From contig UZAN01039557.1 in NCBI GenBank assembly GCA_900618425.1, positions 52,981-116,980 of the forward strand: DNA of 64,000 nucleotides, read 5' to 3'. Positions 11,401-22,470 of the stretch are shown in pieces; positions within the stretch are counted from its first letter, which is position 1; each line of letters opens with the position of its first letter. The notes under the pieces were generated by a model that worked only from the letters and a program-made list of their open reading frames with translations, was not told the DNA's origin and made no database searches. The translations under genes and the position numbers were made by a program. The DNA is from Echinostoma caproni (lineage: Eukaryota; Platyhelminthes; Trematoda; Plagiorchiida; Echinostomatidae).

Positions 11401-11990
11401 TAGCGTTGTATTTCCGTGCAGAGAGGAGAAATGAATCAGCCGAACGCTTTGTATGTATTGGTAGTATTACATCGGGTGACTTCTAGACTGTAATCAGACT
11501 GTTACTCGGGAAGTTGGAACAGTTTAAATAGAAAATAATGTTCTTATTGAAAGTTTCAGTACTGTATAGTTTCACGTTTCGAATGTTTCTCTACAAAATT
11601 GTTTGGGGTTTGTGACCGAGGCGAATTCACACCCATATGAAGGTATTCAACACTGTGCACGATTTTAACGTAGATATCACGAGCGAAAAAGTTTTGAAGT
11701 ATGCTTGCGTGTTGTGTTTCAGTCACGAATAATAATGATCGGTGTGTTTCGTAATCAATTGGATATTTTCATCATTTCGCCCTTCTAGGGGCACATATTG
11801 TAGTATAGATCAGTTTTTATTAAAATCATATTCAAAATCCGCGTGGTTTTTCTTCATGCAACTGAGTGTCATTATCTCATTAAATTTGATCATCCACTGG
11901 GTAGCTAGAGTGGCGATAAATATCGGTTGATAGCCTTTTGCGTCACACTCAACTATTATTTTTCATTGTTTTCAAATACAACATCAACAA
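11401..11990. other. Non-coding stretch upstream of a PLE
   Basis: No RT-like motif could be read here, so the PLE that follows appears to be 5'-truncated near 11990. Confidence 0.4.
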
Positions 11991-12707
11991 CCATGCTTGA
12001 ATGAGAGAAATACTGCTGAGAAGAAACCGGTTCGCATATTACTACCTTTCAAGGGCTGCACAACTACCCAGATTGTAACACGTAAACTAAGCTCAGTTGT
12101 AGAAAAAGCATTCTCCACAGCAAAACTGCGCATTGTGTTCATCTTCAGACCAATTTGTGTTTCCGACTCCAAGATAAATTGCCTGTTTCTGCCGTCTCTT
12201 TTTGTGTGTACTTATTTACCTGGTCCTGTGGGATAAAGTATATTGACCGCACGAGCAGACCTTTATCCGGACGAGTCCGTGAGCACCACCCGGCTTGGTT
12301 GAATAGTGGAGTAACGAAGACTACCAATAGCTCGATCGTTTCACTCCTAGTGGAATCAAACCACATGGTTAAAGTAGCCGAGACGCTTAGACCCCTCTAC
12401 TTAGTTCGTAGCCGTCGATCTAAGAGGATTAGGAGTCACACTCTGATCACAGCGAAAACAATCGGAATCCACCTACATAATCTCCCCTGTGCCCCTCAAA
12501 CCAATTCGTAAGAACATTCGATCTTCCATGGCCAACACCACACATGACACAGCCATCCCCCCACCAACTCCTAATGACCCAAACCAGTGCGCATGTTTGT
12601 GGATCAAAGTGTGTGAGCAACATCATCCGGTCATGGAACTGGAATGTGGTTTAGCTCTTTTCCAACTTGTCATGATTCCCCCCTCCTTCACCTGCCCTAT
12701 CAAGTAG
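11991..12707 (+). mobile_element. Penelope-like element, 5'-truncated 3' end with GIY-YIG domain
   Basis: The translation shows the typical PLE segment between RT and endonuclease: PVRILLPFKG, then RKLSSVVEKAFSTAKL, then a position-specific Lys. A one-base deletion near 12172 shifts the frame. After it the GIY-YIG region reads CVYLFTWSCG, KYIDRTSRPLSGRVREHHPAW and a SSIVSLLVESNHMVKVAE stretch. The usual YIG reads YID. A further frame change near 12490 leads into a Pro-rich C-terminal tail ending at a TAG at 12705-12707. The RT core is missing. PLEs encode an RT related to telomerase joined to a GIY-YIG nuclease. This copy is dead. Confidence 0.8.
12155..12511 (+). pseudogene. PLE GIY-YIG endonuclease fragment
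   Basis: About 110 readable codons contain the Cys-rich start of the PLE nuclease (CVYLFTWSCG), the KYIDRT motif and the REHHPAWL helix. The His and Val-Glu region after it is also kept, and all are in the spacing expected for PLE endonucleases. Gly in the YIG triad is replaced by Asp. The frame is separated from the upstream segment by a one-base deletion. It has no start of its own. Confidence 0.75.
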
Positions 12708-12991
12708 TCTGATATAAATTGTGATGTATTAGCCTGTAGAAGAATCACCGCAAAAAACCTTATTCGCTACTCTGTGTTTTCTTACAATGTTTAGTCATGG
12801 TATATTCCGACAATTGCAATACCGATTTGTCGATTCAAAGTTAGGTTTCCCTTATATTTCTTTTTGCACACTTCCTTGCTGACCTGTCCCATTGTTCTCA
12901 TTTCTGGGACCTTCAATCTATGATTATGTTCGTTGAATTGACCAAACAGTGTGGACGGAGGAGAACTAATGTGACAGTTCGCCTCTCACAG
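12708..12991. other. PLE 3' flank, probably untranslated end
   Basis: This follows the PLE stop. No hammerhead or terminal-repeat structure could be recognised. The end of the element cannot be placed. Confidence 0.3.
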
Positions 12992-13170
12992 CTGTTGAAC
13001 CGACCGGATTGGACTTGAGCGCTCCAAACAAGCGCCTGATTGCTCCCGCGCCATTGGTGTCTGTCAACCCTAATCACCCGTACTCTGATCAAATTGATCC
13101 ATCTGGTCAAAATCCTTCTGGAGAGATAGGAATACTTGAATATCCCTCGGCTGGAAGTTTCATGATTCCC
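12992..13170 (+). CDS. Candidate exon, proline-rich, unknown protein
   Basis: A good 3' splice site (GTTCGCCTCTCACAG) ends at 12991. It is followed by an open frame with balanced codon use: VEPTGLDLSAPNK, then RLIAPAPLVSVNPNHPYSDQ, then IDPSGQNPSGEIG. A possible donor, GTATTC, follows 13170; unspliced, the frame runs to a stop at 13224. The composition (Pro, Asn, Ser) suggests a disordered segment, as in transcription or signalling proteins. No family is recognised. It could also be unrecognised transposon sequence. Confidence 0.3.
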
Positions 13171-13224
13171 GTATTCCTATTGTGCGCTAGACAACCTTCA
13201 CTAATGTTATCTTCATGTGAATGA

Positions 13225-15389
13225 CAGAACATAGACCCTTGTCTGACGTGCATAACAAATCCCAATATTTCTGTTCAGGCAAGCGAAGATGGGATTAAGT
13301 AAAAGCCCAACTAGGAATGGCTAGATCGATATTTCAAAATTTCGGTGAACAGTGTGTAAAGTTCAATGTACAAGTTTACATAAATCCTGATCCGTCACAT
13401 CTTCCTATATTTGAGTGCAACTACCACAGCGAATTTCCACCAAGTGAGTTTCGTATGTATCGCGGTACACAGCTGACGTAGGCACTTCACTCACCCTCGA
13501 TCAAACAGTAGTGATATCGGTTAGGAAGGAAAGTGCATCGAAGGCGATAGCACAAATCTGGAGGAAAGGTAACCACTGTATTCAAACAAGATCGCATGCC
13601 ACAATGGGGAATAGGATTAGACGGTTAACCTGCTGTTTTATTATCACAATCGGTGTATGTGTGTGTGCGTGTGTGCGTGTTTATTTTGGCAACCATGATG
13701 TCAATGATCTTTCCTGTAGTATACCGTCTGTTGTGTCCAATGAGGACGTTCGCATATGAACACACACATGCAAGTGCGTAAGTCATTGGATGATTGGTCG
13801 ACCTATCTGATTGACATGTGCAAATCGACACTGGCCAGTGCGCACATTCACACTATCATCCAGTTGAAATATCCCATCTTCCCTCAAGCTACATAGATAT
13901 CAAGGATTCAATGTAGGCAAAAATCTACTGGCCTGGTTACACCTAAACAGTACCGAATTCGTTGTACAACCGCAGGGTGATTCAACCTGGATTCGACACA
14001 CAATCCATTCCTTCTATCTGTTGGTAAAATTTTGTTTTTCCACTTTACCGTTCTTGTCCGAAATAGTTCATGGGAATAGGTTCCAGCATACGTTCACTCA
14101 ACGACTCCCAACAAAGACCATAACAGTTCTCGAATACTGTTTTTTCCATCATTACAAAGTATTATTGCAAAACAAAAAGGATTATTGTTCATTTCTAGCT
14201 CTTTCTCGATAAGTGCAAAATATTTTAAACCACCTGAAAACCTCTCTAGCTTTTAAATGATAAAGTTAGTTCCACTTTAATAAAACTCTATTATCAAGGT
14301 TATTGACGGTAAGGCCCGATTCATCCTATCCTCTTTATTGAAAATAAACGAATTAGGTGGATTGCCTTCCTCCACGAAGCCATATCCTCGATAATTTCTT
14401 TTGAACTACCATAGAAACGAACTCCAACTCAGTTCCAAAATAACAGCGTTTTGTAAAATCTCGGTTCCAGTCGCTTAAGATCGGGTGTTCACTGAAAGAG
14501 TAAGTAGTACAGCTGATCAAATACTGTGATTGCCCTGAGGGGGTGCGAGGTGCATTGGTGAACTGTCTACGGGGTCAGTTAACATGCATGCAAGATAGCC
14601 GCACACACATACGCGCACACAAACACGCAACAGCTCAAGCTGTGACTTTGATTTTTGCCGCTCTCACATCAGTGACCAGTAATTTTAGACCGGGAGGATG
14701 ACGCCACGTGTAAATCGAACTTCCGTAGTGGGGTCAGATCTCTGATGAAAGTAAACAAGTGATTAAACAACTCGTCCTCACCGGATATGAAGGCGTATTC
14801 AAGTATCAATTCTGTAAATTCAAGGTTGGGCGGTGTGTTACCGGTGAAAAGTACACCTCTGTCGAAGTTGATGGTTGTCCGGTTCCTCCAAATGATCAAA
14901 GTTTCCGGTAGCTGAATCAAGCCGAACGGGTGAACTCCTGTTACTGACTTCAACAACCCAGTCTTTTGATTTGGTTTGCTCTTGGAACGATGATGATAAT
15001 AATAATAGTTTTTTACTTCTATTAATTGTACTAATGTGCAATCAAATTGCATTAAAGCACTACTAATTGCTATTCCACCTCCGGCTCACTTAATGGGTAA
15101 AATACAGTTTGTGAGAATCAATGCGCTCCAATAATTGTAAGTTGATAATTTCACGTTAGGTCGATGCAGCTTCTGTAAGATCTAGAGCACGGTTGGTGTC
15201 GGCAAATTCAAGTCCAATGTAATAAATAATCAACTGAAACCTATCGGAACGGATGTGAACACTTGAACTGTCCTCTGTTATAGTATTATTCAAGGTTACA
15301 TATCGATCCACGAAGATCGATTTTTACTGAACGAGGTGAATTTCTTTACTGCATCAATGCTTATACAGTTCAAGAAGAACAATATGCTC
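13225..15389. other. Non-coding stretch with one weak exon-like segment
   Basis: At 13509-13568 a frame (VISVRKESASKAIAQIWRK) lies between a CAG acceptor and an AAAG-GTAACC donor, but its phase does not join the exon candidate upstream. A GT-rich simple run lies near 13656-13680. The minus-strand frame 14669-15052 shows no domain. Little else is supportable. Confidence 0.35.
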
Positions 15390-15391
15390 AC

Positions 15392-15590
15392 CGTGATGTG
15401 AGTGGCCGAATGGTTAGGTCACCAACTAGTGGCCTGGGTGTCCCGGGCTCAAACCGCTCCACCACCGCCCGTCTTCCCTATATCTGTATTTTCCCCAGGC
15501 AGCATTTGTATGGCCGCAGCCGCCCTTTCTGAAAGTGGACTGGACATTTGTATATTCAATAAATAGGAAAAGGAAGTAGAATACACTTAT
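15392..15590 (+). repeat. SINE-A copy 3, diverged
   Basis: Box A is TGGCCGAATGG (15403-15413). A decayed box B (GGCTCAAACCG, 15446-15456) follows. Then come CCACCACCGCCC, CTTCCC with CTGTATTTTCCCC, and an A-rich tail with AATAAATAGGAAAAGG. The middle differs from the other two copies (CAGCATTTGTATGGCCGCAG), so this may be a subfamily. Confidence 0.7.
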
Positions 15591-15599
15591 TTTATTTTA

Positions 15600-17060
15600 A
15601 TTTTATGGCTGTGAATTGGTAAGGAATAAAAATTAAACTACTACCGTATTGGTTGACAATCATGAGACGGCAATACTAGGCTCGCTTTTTGGCTAATCGA
15701 CTTTGATCAGGGGTACTGAATACTGTGAACCAGTTTCCGTTGCGCGCGCCGCTTTGGTTCTGCTCGATGCTCAATGCTAATTGCCCCCAATGGTTTTTTG
15801 CGTGCGAACTCCAATTGCTATACACTGGCGAGAGGAAATTCTGTAAATGATGATGAATGTCATATGGCTAATTATCGACTGTGCTGGTTTCAACCGTGTG
15901 AGGAGCAAAGGCGCTTTTAGTGACTCCGATTCCTCTAAGATCGATAGTCGACATGTGAGTAGCCTTATCACTCGAACTATTTAAGTGGCACCACAGGTAT
16001 AATTGACTTCTTAAATTAGTATGTATGTGATTAACACGGGCAAATTATCCTTTTTCTCACATCGGATAGCGGGTGAACTCAAGATGACACGTCTACCCTT
16101 GGTGGTGTTACGGATTGTCTTTCTAGTGGCATGCAAAACCCTGGTGATTTATTCACACGATCAATCCACCTTGAAGGAGAGTTTATTGAGCAGTATTTTC
16201 TTCCCCGGGTGCTACCGATCTTTGTTTGTCAAGTTCAGTTTCTGTTAATAAACCTTTTGAGATACCGGATTTCTGTAAGCATCTTTCTAAGCAGGGTAAG
16301 TTTTATCTTTATCGCATTTTCAGAGCACATACCTCTGGTTTTATGTTTAAGATAGGGTATCAAGTTTCGTCTATAGACATGTGATATGAAACTATGAAAA
16401 TTCGTTCACTGATCATCTCATTTAGCTTTTTGGTATACGGTGATGGTTTGCCTCGGCCTCAACCGCGAAGTGCACCACTGCTGTGTGTCACCTTGCAACC
16501 ACATGGTTGAAGTCAGTTGTGTCATCACCAGCACATTCACTATTAAACGATATTAGTCAGCTTACGAATAGTTGTTTCCTTCCTGTTTCTGTCATCCTGA
16601 GGATAAGCACATTGCGAACCCGACTGGTTACTGGTAATACACACTGTCAAACGGAAATTGTACGTTTACTGTGCATCTCAGCATGCATTCTGTGTTGATC
16701 ATTCTGGGGATATGTGACTGTAGGTTTTTCCGCTCTCCCTCTCTCACTGTAATCACAGATGTTCACCTTTCTGATTCGCGGAAAATTAAAAAGAGAAACA
16801 ATATTCCATGAGAAAAATTGTTTCCCCCTCCCCTGTCCCCCCCTCAACGTTCATGTCATTCGACATGTACAAAGCTATTTGGGATTGGATTTTCTCAGAG
16901 TTTCTGTAGTGTCAGTTCTATGGATTTTCCTCTTCCCGGTGGGTGGTTGTGTGATATACCGAAATGGTTAGTAGGAGAATATGATGACGGGACCAAGCAG
17001 CTTGATACACTTAGTAAAACTTCATTTTCCCTTTATCCAGTTCATCAACACGAAGATATG
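15600..17060. other. Non-coding stretch
   Basis: Frames at 16021-16355 and 16759-17075 contain hydrophobic runs but no recognisable domain or splice pairing. Nothing else was seen. Confidence 0.45.
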
Positions 17061-17067
17061 CGTGGGC

Positions 17068-17185
17068 ATAATTGATATTTCATGTGAGTAATGGAAGATT
17101 TGATTAAATTTCAAATGGGAATTCGTCGTGTATATGGCCAATAAAGCGTGAACTGAAAAGCTAGGAAGCACTGGACATTGATATT
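17068..17185 (-). repeat. SINE-B copy 4, truncated at the ribozyme cleavage site
   Basis: The minus strand reads TGTC then CAGTGCTTCC, then TAGCTTTTCAGTTCACGC. GAAATTTAATCAAATC and CATTACTCACATGAAAT follow, matching the body and 3' end of SINE-B closely (compare 47.09-47.20 kb). Sequence before TGTC does not match the ribozyme, so the copy starts within about three bases of the predicted hammerhead cut. Confidence 0.7.
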
Positions 17186-17905
17186 GGTTATCAAATTCGC
17201 GTGCTCTCATTGAGCGATAAACGCATATTCATTTGATCATGTAAAATTACGCAATGTAAGAGTTGAAATGAGTCATTTCAACAAGGGGTGGTGGACAAGC
17301 GGGTTGTGTGATTTGTGTTTGGTTAGGTGTTGATATCAAGTTAGATGACAAAATTTGATATGGAGGTGAACTGGTCCAAACGATGTGGTAAATGTGGTGG
17401 ATGGAAGGTCATTTTATGTCAAGCTATGATAGGGTGGTATCGAGTGTGATATCATCACTATGACGGTAACGACGTTATCGTCACAAATGCTTTTTGAAGG
17501 CATAATTACGGTTTAAAGCGATGAATAATTATCGCTTCTAAGAATCGCAAAGTCCGTGAACTTCGAGGCCTCGCGATGACCCGAGACGCTTTGGGTGCGT
17601 CTACATGGTGACCGGAATCTAACAAATGACGGGCAATCGCACCAGGTGGTATTTCCCTCTGCGAAGACCAAGGCGTTTTGGAATATGTTCACACATTCTG
17701 GTTGATAAATGACGTTCTATCCTTCCGATGTACCGCTGAGTGCAGGTACATTGAAATGATCAGATACAGTTGGAGGTAACACTAACATCTTCTTGACCCA
17801 GATTGGTGCGTGCCAGACAACGAACCGTCCCGCAGACAACCATTAGTCGTGTGGCATTGTACGTCCTTCCCGCGGCGTGTGTTAAACGACGGGATATATT
17901 TGTGA

Positions 17906-18268
17906 TCACATCATCTCCCTCGAAATGATGTTCCATATAGGCTTGGCGTTGATCGGCCCTCTGTACTTGTGAGTGAATGTGATGGGATAACCATTGTCTA
18001 GCAAAGCATGACTCAATCGGTCTGACAGGACGTACGGACTAAATAGTCGGCGAACTCCGTGAAATAGAGTGCGCATCAGACCACGTTTATATCCTACGGG
18101 GAAGAAATTTCTGAAGTGTAAATACTGTCCTGTCCATGTAGGCTTTCGATACATAAAAATTTGTAGTTTCCCATCGGTTAGTCGATCGAGTAATAAGTCA
18201 AGAAATGAAAGTTTGGATTCCAAAGCACATTCTACTGTCAGTTTGAAGTTAAGATGCAACGAGTTCAC
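17906..18268 (-). pseudogene. PLE reverse transcriptase C-terminal part
   Basis: About 120 codons contain the PLE signature NSLHLNFKLTVE, the FLDLLLDR strand, the YRKPTWTGQYLHF motif and the GYKRGLMRTLFHGVRRL helix. It ends with NGYP. The frame is one base out of step with the YADD-bearing segment upstream on the same strand. The YIGR-bearing nuclease segment lies beyond its stop. Confidence 0.8.
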
Positions 18269-18465
18269 CTTGTGAAATAATGTCCTGATATATCTGTTTC
18301 ACTGCACGTTATAACTAGTGTATCATCAGCATACCGTCGATATAATAGGGTTGAATTCAGTTCCTCCTTCAGTTTGTTGTCTGGTGATAAACATTTGATG
18401 AACCGCATAGTCACATTATGCCAGCTTGAGATTGCATTTTTACAGTTGTGGTGTTTGTTGCTCAC
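18265..18465 (-). pseudogene. PLE reverse transcriptase catalytic segment
   Basis: About 66 codons end in YRRYADDTLVI, with the two catalytic aspartates present. Sequence upstream of this motif on the minus strand does not give clear RT motifs, so the N-terminal RT part seems lost or replaced. Confidence 0.65.
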
Positions 18466-18469
18466 AGAG

Positions 18470-19689
18470 AGAAACTACAATTCGTTGCATGAAACCAAGG
18501 CAGATGCCGGCTCTGTTCTTCAGAGCCAATTCATTGGATTTCTAAATAAGACAAAATTTCGAACAGAAGAAAGCTACTGTGGTCCAACACGCGCAACAAT
18601 GAGTAACTCAAATAATTTGTTCGCTTCCGTAGCCGGTCAGACAGGAACGGAATATACACAATTGCAAAAGAAGGCTATCTACCTTGATCATAGTAGTGAT
18701 TACAGCTCACAGCATTGTAACTCAAATGGATCCTTCTATTCTGTCACGTTGCACGTCTATTCGTTTACTTGACATCTGATTCTACTATAACTAGATCGAT
18801 TCTCACTGTATTCAAGAACTTCTCTTGCAACTCCGAGGAAGCATCAGACAGGATGTTGAACATCAGAATAGGCTGAAAACAAGCCCAACTGTACGGCAAA
18901 GACGATGAATCAATTCAGCCAACAGAATATGGACGTGGTACATAAGATGCCATTCGCGATCGCTTGACTGAGACCTGGTTACAATTTCGTAATCCACATC
19001 GCCTCTGGAGATGGCAGACCTCGTCGAACACCCGGTTTAAGTTGCTGCTATACTCAGATAACCAGACAAACAATTTATTTAAAAGGAAATTTTAAGTACA
19101 GGGGGTATGCATGTTTTGATACATTTATGTGTGATGGGAATAAAAACGTGAGATTGCTAGTTCATTTGGGATCTGTCATACAGATGAGTTGATTGGGGCG
19201 GATGCACTTGCCTAGTTATTTGTAGGTCACAGTTTACATAGTCATTGCGTGTCCTAAAACGATTGCCAATGGTCCTCAATTTCCTTTGATCGTAATCAAT
19301 GATTGTTAGGTCATTGGAGGCCACAAATAGCCTGACTGTTGGAGTCTGTACAATTTTACTGGAATTAGTGCAAACGCATGTTGCTATTAGATGGCTTACG
19401 TTTATTTGAGGCACGAATAATCCCTCAAAACCTTATACATACTAATTTGCTAGTAAAAGGCAACAATAACAACAACTGATGCTATGCTACAGTTTTATAC
19501 TACCCTGCTATTTGAGACGTTCATAGCACTATCAATGTTATGTAAACGGGGACAGATAGATTTGTTTGATAATTGCAAATTAGAGATCCATGCATTCGCA
19601 TCAAATTTCCGTCAAATATTCGATTGAAACGGGCGGTAAAACATTGCTTTGTTGAATACTGCAGCAATCAGCTATTGCATTGCTCCGTA
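18470..19689. other. Non-coding stretch
   Basis: The frame 18374-18772 (plus) is mostly antisense to or beyond the PLE and has no recognised domain. No other element could be named. Confidence 0.4.
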
Positions 19690-19870
19690 AACTTCATTCA
19701 GACTGATGAGAAATTGTCTCCGCGCTTTTCCAGCTACGACGTATCTGCACATGAGCAGCTGTTGTAATGCAAATGCTCTCTCTCGCACTGCAGCGGGAGT
19801 GAACAGTAAGGCGCAACAGGATGCCCCTCGACTCATATTCTCGTATTCTGTGGTCTCAAAACGAATGAGA
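19690..19870. repeat. Repeat E, unit 1 of a local pair
   Basis: The words TAATGCAAATGC, GCAGCGGGAGTGAACAGTAA, GCGCAACAGGATGCCCCTCG and TATTCTCG recur with scattered changes and in the same order at 20455-20640. The matched core is about 90-180 bp. The family is not recognised; it may be a fragment of an untranslated transposon end. Confidence 0.55.
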
Positions 19871-20454
19871 ATCCAGCTACCAACGTGGACGATTTCAATC
19901 GCCAATTCAGTAATGCTGAAACCGAGGCCCCTGTTCCATATACAGCAGTCGTTCCCTTCTTAATGTTTTCAATTTAGTTATGAATCAAACAGAAGTATTC
20001 GAAACTTTAATCAGTCTGCAGACTGATCAAGCATAGATTGTCACCTAAAGTGCTCAGAGAATGTGCATTTAATCTTTCCCCTGTTCTCCCCGACCTACTT
20101 ACCTGTGCTTTAATCAGCACTATATTCCAGATTGCTGAAGAGTGGGTTTGCTCTTGATCACATAGATGTGGTATTCAATCCTACAAATAAGGAGACAAGC
20201 AGCTACTCATGTGTTTCACTTAATAGGTTTGTGGGGAAACATTTCGGTACCACATAATGCAGTGGACGAGTTTCGAATAGGGTTACCGCGGTTGATTCAT
20301 GGACATGCTCGCTGTGCTACATTCAGTACAGATGGAACAGCTTTGTATCACAAGCTCTCTCAAAGAAGTCTAAAAAGACAAACAGTTCCGGGATCCAAAA
20401 AATCCAAAGAAAGAGTCGTGTCAATGCCTTGTCAACTCACTTGTGGGAGCCTGA

Positions 20455-20640
20455 CTGGAGAAACGTTATCACTGTTGGTTAATGGAAAATTTCAAACTCC
20501 ACGATGTCTTCGAGGTACAGATAGAAAATGTAATGCAAACGTATTCCGGGGCTCTCACAGCACAGCGGGAGTGAAAAGTGAAGCGCGACAGGATACCCCT
20601 CGGTTCGTATTCTCGCAGCTGGAGACGATACGACGCTTTG
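20455..20640. repeat. Repeat E, unit 2 of a local pair
   Basis: The same order of words as unit 1: TAATGCAAACG, CACAGCGGGAGTGAAAAGTG, GCGCGACAGGATACCCCTCG and TATTCTCG. The two units are direct repeats about 760 bp apart. A 164-codon frame runs through this unit from 20166 to 20660 without any recognisable domain. Confidence 0.55.
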
Positions 20641-20644
20641 CGGG

Positions 20645-22329
20645 CGACGACCGACGGTAGGAGAACGGTTGTAGGATGGCGCGGCGACCGGGACACGGGG
20701 TGTCGAAGAAACACTGACAGGCAGGTTCTCTGTTCGTTGGGGTTAAAGTTGAATCTGCAAGGTGGAGCAAATAAAACCTCATGAACTAAAAAGTTCCAAT
20801 GAGATACAAGCACTCACGACAAAAAATGTTACTGTTGCAGTTGCAAACGCTACACTATCAAAAGGAAACACAAAATCAAACGACGATTCTTCAAGTGCCC
20901 GTACAATCGGCCGATCAGATGATCACCGTTCTAGCATTGCCGATCCTAAATTTAACGAATCAGTCTAGCTGAGTACGATTTCAATTCACGTATTTATCGA
21001 AACACCTCAAATCGAATACACTTTTATTTCAGCTTCTGTTGGCTTACACTCCGTTGTTTTTTGAATAGAAACTAATCGACCTACCAACCTATCTGATTAA
21101 CAGCAAAACTGATGAAATTGCGTTTTTGAACAAATATTCATGGTTTGCTTCACAGAATTTTCTTCTATCTGTCATTCGTTGAATGCCCGTTGACTGAAGT
21201 GCATGTGTGCTGGTTGGATGACTGGTTGGTTGGTTGGTTTGATTTGATTTTGGTTACTGTCTAAATCAGCGCGAGCATTTTTCTCCGGTCATGATTAGCT
21301 GTTGGTAAAATCATTCATCAATGCAGCAATTCGCAAGTTGGGTTCAATGAACACCGCGAAATACAATACTCATGAGTAAATCAAAGACAATGACATCTGT
21401 TCAACAATGCAGTTTATTTTGAGTTAACTTGCAGGGTCATATTACCCATCCGTAGTTTATTGAAATGCATCTGTAGCCATAACTTGTTATCACCGCATTC
21501 CGGTTTCCAATAACTCCAGGATACGTACGAATCAGAAACCAATTATTTGGCAAGATACGTGATGCATATTCGGACGTCTATCTGACACGAGATGAGATTT
21601 CCGCCCCACGTCTGACAGTTACGTATAAGTCGGTATTTGATACCAGCTTGATGATGAGTGATTGAGTTAAATGTATGTGATGATCAAGTCTTCTATGCAT
21701 CGATCCCTCCCCCCCCCCTTTGGATGCAGATCACTTTCAAAATGAACACCTGAACTGTCAAAAGTGATCGACCCAATGAGTGTACGAATAACTTCAACAG
21801 CATTGTACGATCTAGGTGTTCTATGACACTTTGATTGGATCAGACAAATGTGCACGCGCAAAGTGAGGAGGAAGAGTGATTGAAGTGTAATTTTCTCTTC
21901 AACTTATCATGTCAGGTGAGTGCATCTGTGGGGTGGGGTGGGGAGCAACGAGAACAACACTGTTCATGCCAGCAATGAAAGCGGGTGTGTGGATCAGACG
22001 GGTATAATAAAGACGGTAATACACTGTGGTAAGTTATTGATCTTTAATGCTCGTCACATATACACACACAAGCGATTAGTTACTTACTCCGGAAACGGTT
22101 TGGACAGAGTGCTTCACGATAGTTTTGTTTCGTTTATCGTGAACTAACAGTATTTGTCAGATTCACTTAGATTCAAACCCAAAAATCAGCGATTATTGAT
22201 TCGGCGGGCTAACACCAAGGCTTTACAGCGTTGAGTATTTTGTTTGCTCTGTGTTGTTGATCCAACTTTTCCGACATGACCCGCAATTCAGAAAAGTATT
22301 TCAGTCTAACTCGATAACTCGTACTAGGA
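20645..22329. other. Non-coding stretch with short simple repeats
   Basis: It contains a GGTT tetranucleotide run near 21225-21240 and a C-homopolymer near 21710-21718. No gene, RNA or named repeat was recognised. Confidence 0.5.
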
Positions 22330-22470
22330 TAAGGCACGCGACTGACAGAAGCAACAACACAAGTGGATACCACTACAGATATGTAGGGTACTTCCATCCC
22401 CACTCCCCGCCGTGAATGAGGTTCAAGAGCTTAGACATTGGGAGAAAGAGAACTGACAAAGCCAATCCCT
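22330..22470. repeat. Repeat C, copy 1
   Basis: It shares the ordered words ACTGACAGAAGCAACA, ACACAAGTGGATA, GTGAATGAGGTT and ACATTGGGAG with copies at 36.0-36.2 and 44.0-44.15 kb. No tRNA boxes or coding motifs are evident, so the family is unnamed. Confidence 0.5.

Larger units (their letters stand above)
17520..18468 (-). mobile_element. Penelope-like element remnant: RT end and GIY-YIG
   Basis: Reading the minus strand from 18468: YRRYADDTLVI (RT catalytic motif, YADD at 18322-18333), a one-base frameshift near 18268, then NSLHLNFKLTVE. SFLDLLLDR and MYRKPTWTGQYLHF follow, and then FFPVGYKRGLMRTL, all classical PLE RT C-terminal motifs. Further on, at 17721-17746, CTCTQRYIGR marks the GIY-YIG nuclease. 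A frameshift follows and then ARHLLDSGHHVDAPKA. Several frameshifts and stops make it a pseudogene. The order RT then GIY-YIG identifies the family. Confidence 0.85.

Noticed and set aside
12262..12285. GGACGAGTCCGTGAG looks like the stem II of classical hammerhead constructs
   Set aside because: It lies in the PLE nuclease coding frame (Ser-Gly-Arg-Val-Arg-Glu) and lacks the CTGA box, the GAAA box and a cleavage triplet at the right places.
19696..19720. CTGATGAGAAATTG as another hammerhead
   Set aside because: There is no stem II between CTGATGA and GAAA, and no pairing stem I.
20166..20660. 164-codon plus-strand ORF, long for this window
   Set aside because: No domain. It runs through repeat E, whose other copy is not open in the same way, and starts at an ATG without context.
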